Shown here piece after piece: positions 61,785 through 64,000 of a stretch of DNA of 64,000 nt. The notes under the pieces are model-generated. The model did not search any database. It was not told where the DNA came from and was given only the letters and a program-made list of their open reading frames with translations. Made by a program: the position numbers and the translations under genes. Position 1 is the stretch's first letter; every line of letters begins with the position of its first letter. Origin of the DNA: Sneathia sanguinegens (lineage in GTDB: Bacteria; Fusobacteriota; Fusobacteriia; Fusobacteriales; Leptotrichiaceae); assembly GCF_042033325.1 (NCBI RefSeq), contig NZ_CP160095.1; one strand, given 5' to 3'.

Positions 61785-62120
61785 TTGGAAAAACAAAAAA
61801 TTGATTTATATTTAGTTACAAATTCAAAATATTTTGAAAGTACTTCTATTCCTATTATAAAGCAAAGATTAGAAAAGTTAGATGATGATTCTTTTTTAGC
61901 TATTCATGCTTGTGAATTAAAAGATCCCACAACTATATTAATAATTTCTATTTTTTTAGGTAGTTTAGGAATAGATAGATTTATGATTGGTGATATAGGA
62001 ATGGGAATTTTAAAATTATTAACAGGTGGATGTTGTGGATTATTAACAATAATTGATTGGTTTACAATCGTTAAGAAAACTAAGCAAAAAAATTTAGCAA
62101 CATTATTTTTGGTAATTTAA
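61785..62120 (+). CDS. TM2 domain membrane protein
   Basis: 111 residues. A cytosolic N-terminus (1-45) is followed by two hydrophobic segments with the TM2 hallmark SIFLGSLGIDRFMIGDIGMG, then ILKLLTGGCCGLLTIIDW. The start is TTG 61785, with AAAGGAGG 8-9 nt upstream. TATAAT lies within the 61700s AT-rich leader. The next gene begins immediately after its stop. Function of TM2 proteins is not established. Confidence 0.85.
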   Translation: MEKQKIDLYLVTNSKYFESTSIPIIKQRLEKLDDDSFLAIHACELKDPTTILIISIFLGSLGIDRFMIGDIGMGILKLLTGGCCGLLTIIDWFTIVKKTKQKNLATLFLVI

Positions 62121-62489
62121 ATGTATACTAAAGCAAAATGGGTTTATTTAGATTTATTTATTTTAGGTACTATATCATTATTATTGAATAAATTCAATAT
62201 TAGAATATGCATATTTTATCATATTTTTAAAATTCCTTGTCCTGGATGTGGATTAACTAGAGGATTTATTGAGTTATCAAAATTAAATGTTATAAAAAGT
62301 TTAAAATATAATATACTATGTATACCTATTTTATTAACTTTTATTATTTATACTTTTTTAGTCATAATAAAAAAAGATTATTTAATAATAAAATTCATAA
62401 ATAAATATAAATATGCTGTTATAATTACATTTATGCTATTACAGTTAGTAGTATTTATTATAAACATTAATAATCCGTTACTTTATTAA
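62121..62489 (+). CDS. DUF2752 membrane protein
   Basis: 122 residues with three hydrophobic segments. The segment FKIPCPGCGLTRGFIELSKL carries the CPxCGxTR signature of DUF2752. It starts on the base after the TM2 gene stop, and such TM2-DUF2752 pairs are common, suggesting a shared membrane function that is still unknown. Confidence 0.88.
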   Translation: MYTKAKWVYLDLFILGTISLLLNKFNIRICIFYHIFKIPCPGCGLTRGFIELSKLNVIKSLKYNILCIPILLTFIIYTFLVIIKKDYLIIKFINKYKYAVIITFMLLQLVVFIININNPLLY

Positions 62490-62500
62490 AATGTTAAATA

Positions 62501-62535
62501 AGGTGTGTAAGTTTTAAAAACTCACACACCTCATT
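62501..62535. terminator. Bidirectional terminator between DUF2752 and phosphorylase genes
   Basis: AGGTGTGT (62501-62508) / ACACACCT (62524-62531) perfect stem, extended inside by AGTTTT/AAAACT pairs; T-run on the plus strand and A/T-rich flank on the other. Confidence 0.8.
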
Positions 62536-62544
62536 TTTTAGTTT

Positions 62545-64000
62545 CTATTTTATATAATTTTCTATTTTACAAGTTTTAATATTCCAAATATCATCGGCAT
62601 ATTCTTTAATTGTTCTATCAGAAGAGAACTTACCAGCATTTGCAATATTTTTCAAAGCCATCTTAGCCCATTTTTCTTTTTGAGAGAAAGTCTTTGAAAT
62701 TTTTTGTTGTGTTAAACGATATTGAGGGAAGTCTTTCAATACATAATAAACATCAGGTCTATTACCTTCTACACCATAAAGTATAAAATCCTTAATTTCT
62801 TTGAATAAACCAGTGTGATTATCGTCATAAGTACCATCAGTAAGTTGTTCAATTACTTTTTGAAGACCTTCTACAACATAGTATTCTTCCATAGGATTGT
62901 ATTTTCCATAATTATCTAATCTTTCGATTTCATCAGCAGTTAGACCGAAAATAAATTCATTTTCAAGACCAGCTTCTTCAACAATTTCTATATTTGCTCC
63001 ATCCATAGTTCCAAGTGTAATAGCACCATTAACCATAAATTTCATATTACCAGTACCTGAAGCTTCTTTACCAGCAGTAGATATTTGTTCAGAAATATCT
63101 GCAGCAGGGAAGATTTTTTCAGCTAAAGATACACGATAATTTTCTAAGAAAACAACCTTAATCTTGTTATTTATAGTAGCATCATTATTGATTACTTGAG
63201 CAACTGAATTTATTAGTTTAATAATTCCTTTAGCTCTTCTATATCCTGGTGCAGATTTAGCAGCAAAAATGAAAGTTCTAGGATAAATATCTAGTAAAGG
63301 ATTTTCTTTTAATTTATTGTATAAATCCATTATATGGAATACATTAAGTAATTGTCTTTTATATTCATGTAATCTTTTAACTTGAATGTCAAATATAGAG
63401 GTAGGATCTACTTCTATACCTGTAGTATCAAAGATATATTTAGCTAATTTTTGTTTGTTATGTAATTTAATATCCATGATATTCTTAAGAACTTTTTCAT
63501 CATCTAAATATTTTTCAAGTTTCTTTAATTCAGATAAATTTGTTATCCATTTGTCTGAACCAATTAATTTTGTTATGTATTCTGCAAGTTCAGGATTTGC
63601 TTTTAATAACCATCTTCTTTGAGTTATACCATTAGTCTTATTTTGGAATTTTTCAGGATATAGTTCATACCAATCTTTTAATTCTTGATTTTTTAATATT
63701 TCTGTATGTAGTGCAGCAACACCATTTACAGCATGAGAAGCAACTATTGCAAGCCAAGCCATTTTAACTTGTCCATTTGAAATAATGCTCATTCTATTAA
63801 TACGATCAAAATCATTTGGATATTTTTGTCTTAAATCATTAATAAATCTTCTATTTATTTCTTCTATAATTTGATAAATTCTAGGAAGTAATGGTTGTAT
63901 TAATGAAATATCCCATTTTTCTAAAGCTTCTGATAAAATTGTATGATTTGTATATGCAAATACTTTCTTACAAATATTCCATGCAGCATCCCAACCTAGT
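62545..64000 (-). CDS. glgP: Glycogen/maltodextrin phosphorylase, partial (5' end beyond the window)
   Basis: GT35 phosphorylase releasing glucose-1-phosphate from alpha-1,4-glucans. The frame stays open to 64000: the segment LGWDAAWNICKKVFAYTNHT precedes the Met at 63792, so the gene runs off the window. The visible 485 residues are the C-terminal part, with ASHAVNGVAALHTEIL, QRRWLLKANPELAEYI, KRLHEYKRQLLN and the PLP-lysine region EASGTGNMKFMVNGAITLGT. The product ends at IENYIK. It should act with MalQ on maltodextrins imported by the mal transporter. Confidence 0.95.
   Translation of the reverse strand, partial: LGWDAAWNICKKVFAYTNHTILSEALEKWDISLIQPLLPRIYQIIEEINRRFINDLRQKYPNDFDRINRMSIISNGQVKMAWLAIVASHAVNGVAALHTEILKNQELKDWYELYPEKFQNKTNGITQRRWLLKANPELAEYITKLIGSDKWITNLSELKKLEKYLDDEKVLKNIMDIKLHNKQKLAKYIFDTTGIEVDPTSIFDIQVKRLHEYKRQLLNVFHIMDLYNKLKENPLLDIYPRTFIFAAKSAPGYRRAKGIIKLINSVAQVINNDATINNKIKVVFLENYRVSLAEKIFPAADISEQISTAGKEASGTGNMKFMVNGAITLGTMDGANIEIVEEAGLENEFIFGLTADEIERLDNYGKYNPMEEYYVVEGLQKVIEQLTDGTYDDNHTGLFKEIKDFILYGVEGNRPDVYYVLKDFPQYRLTQQKISKTFSQKEKWAKMALKNIANAGKFSSDRTIKEYADDIWNIKTCKIENYIK

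Noticed and set aside
1..64000. tRNA or rRNA genes
   Set aside because: No cloverleaf-like segment with a T-loop GTTCRANNC or rRNA signature was noticed; a tRNAscan run would settle it.

Overview
The window is a chromosomal segment of a very AT-rich, fermentative, host-associated bacterium. The strongly A/T-ending codons, pyruvate formate-lyase, methionine gamma-lyase, maltodextrin and N-acetylmuramic acid uptake, and HrcA/CIRCE-controlled chaperones fit a Leptotrichiaceae-type Fusobacterium (Streptobacillus or Sneathia-like). This assignment is an inference from protein style; no rRNA or tRNA gene was seen.

Layout. 0-7.5 kb: polyamine-binding lipoprotein, then a leftward NhaC-type carrier plus methionine gamma-lyase operon, and a leftward YfcC-type carrier plus M20 amidohydrolase operon (amidohydrolase frameshifted), divergent from a LysR regulator. 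The two leftward operons share an identical 19-bp promoter element. 7.6-14.2 kb: a MurNAc / MurNAc-GlcNAc salvage operon (murQ, RpiR regulator, PTS EIIBC, MupG-type 6-phospho-muramidase, esterase, beta-lactamase-fold hydrolase) behind a perfect palindrome. 14.2-18.8 kb: CIRCE, hrcA-grpE-dnaK-dnaJ. 18.9-28.2 kb: YeiH-type transporter, then a maltodextrin regulon (binding protein, unknown membrane protein, MalF with a large extra N-terminal region, MalG, MalK, LacI regulator, MalQ) behind a clear promoter with a LacI-type operator. 28.2-35.6 kb: long leftward run: small membrane protein, valS (C-terminus frameshifted at an A_AAA_AAG heptamer), NfeD, SPFH protein, thioredoxin-like protein and a three-gene ABC-2 transporter. 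35.7-45.8 kb: capsule/exopolysaccharide operon (PanE-like, GDP-mannose pyrophosphorylase, flippase, five glycosyltransferase-type genes, polymerase, glycerophosphotransferase-like protein, initiating sugar transferase). 45.9-48.5 kb: ECF-type vitamin/metabolite transporter. 48.7-51.8 kb: pflB and pflA.

51.8-61.6 kb is an accessory island. It is bounded by a repeated sequence (24 bp perfect inside about 50 bp imperfect) that copies the flank of the pflA terminator. Next to its left end lies the C-terminal remnant of a tyrosine recombinase. Inside are phage morphogenesis fragments: a PBECR-like toxin tail, a structured RNA candidate, and two tandem copies of a 1.65-kb unit. Each unit has a pseudoknot-like RNA, a Gp20 scaffold start, a 5'-truncated SPP1-gp7-type minor head protein with an uncharacterised C-terminal domain, and a 69-residue partner. 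After each unit sits a different cargo gene (DUF2513 or a 5'-truncated YhcG/DUF1016 nuclease). I read this as a decaying or cassette-like array of phage-head-protein toxin modules, comparable in layout to orphan Rhs/CdiA toxin-immunity cassettes. It is the most novel part of the window. A heterodimeric ABC exporter and a PspC protein complete the island.

61.7-64 kb: TM2 protein, DUF2752 protein, and the 3' part of a glycogen/maltodextrin phosphorylase that runs off the window end and functionally complements MalQ.
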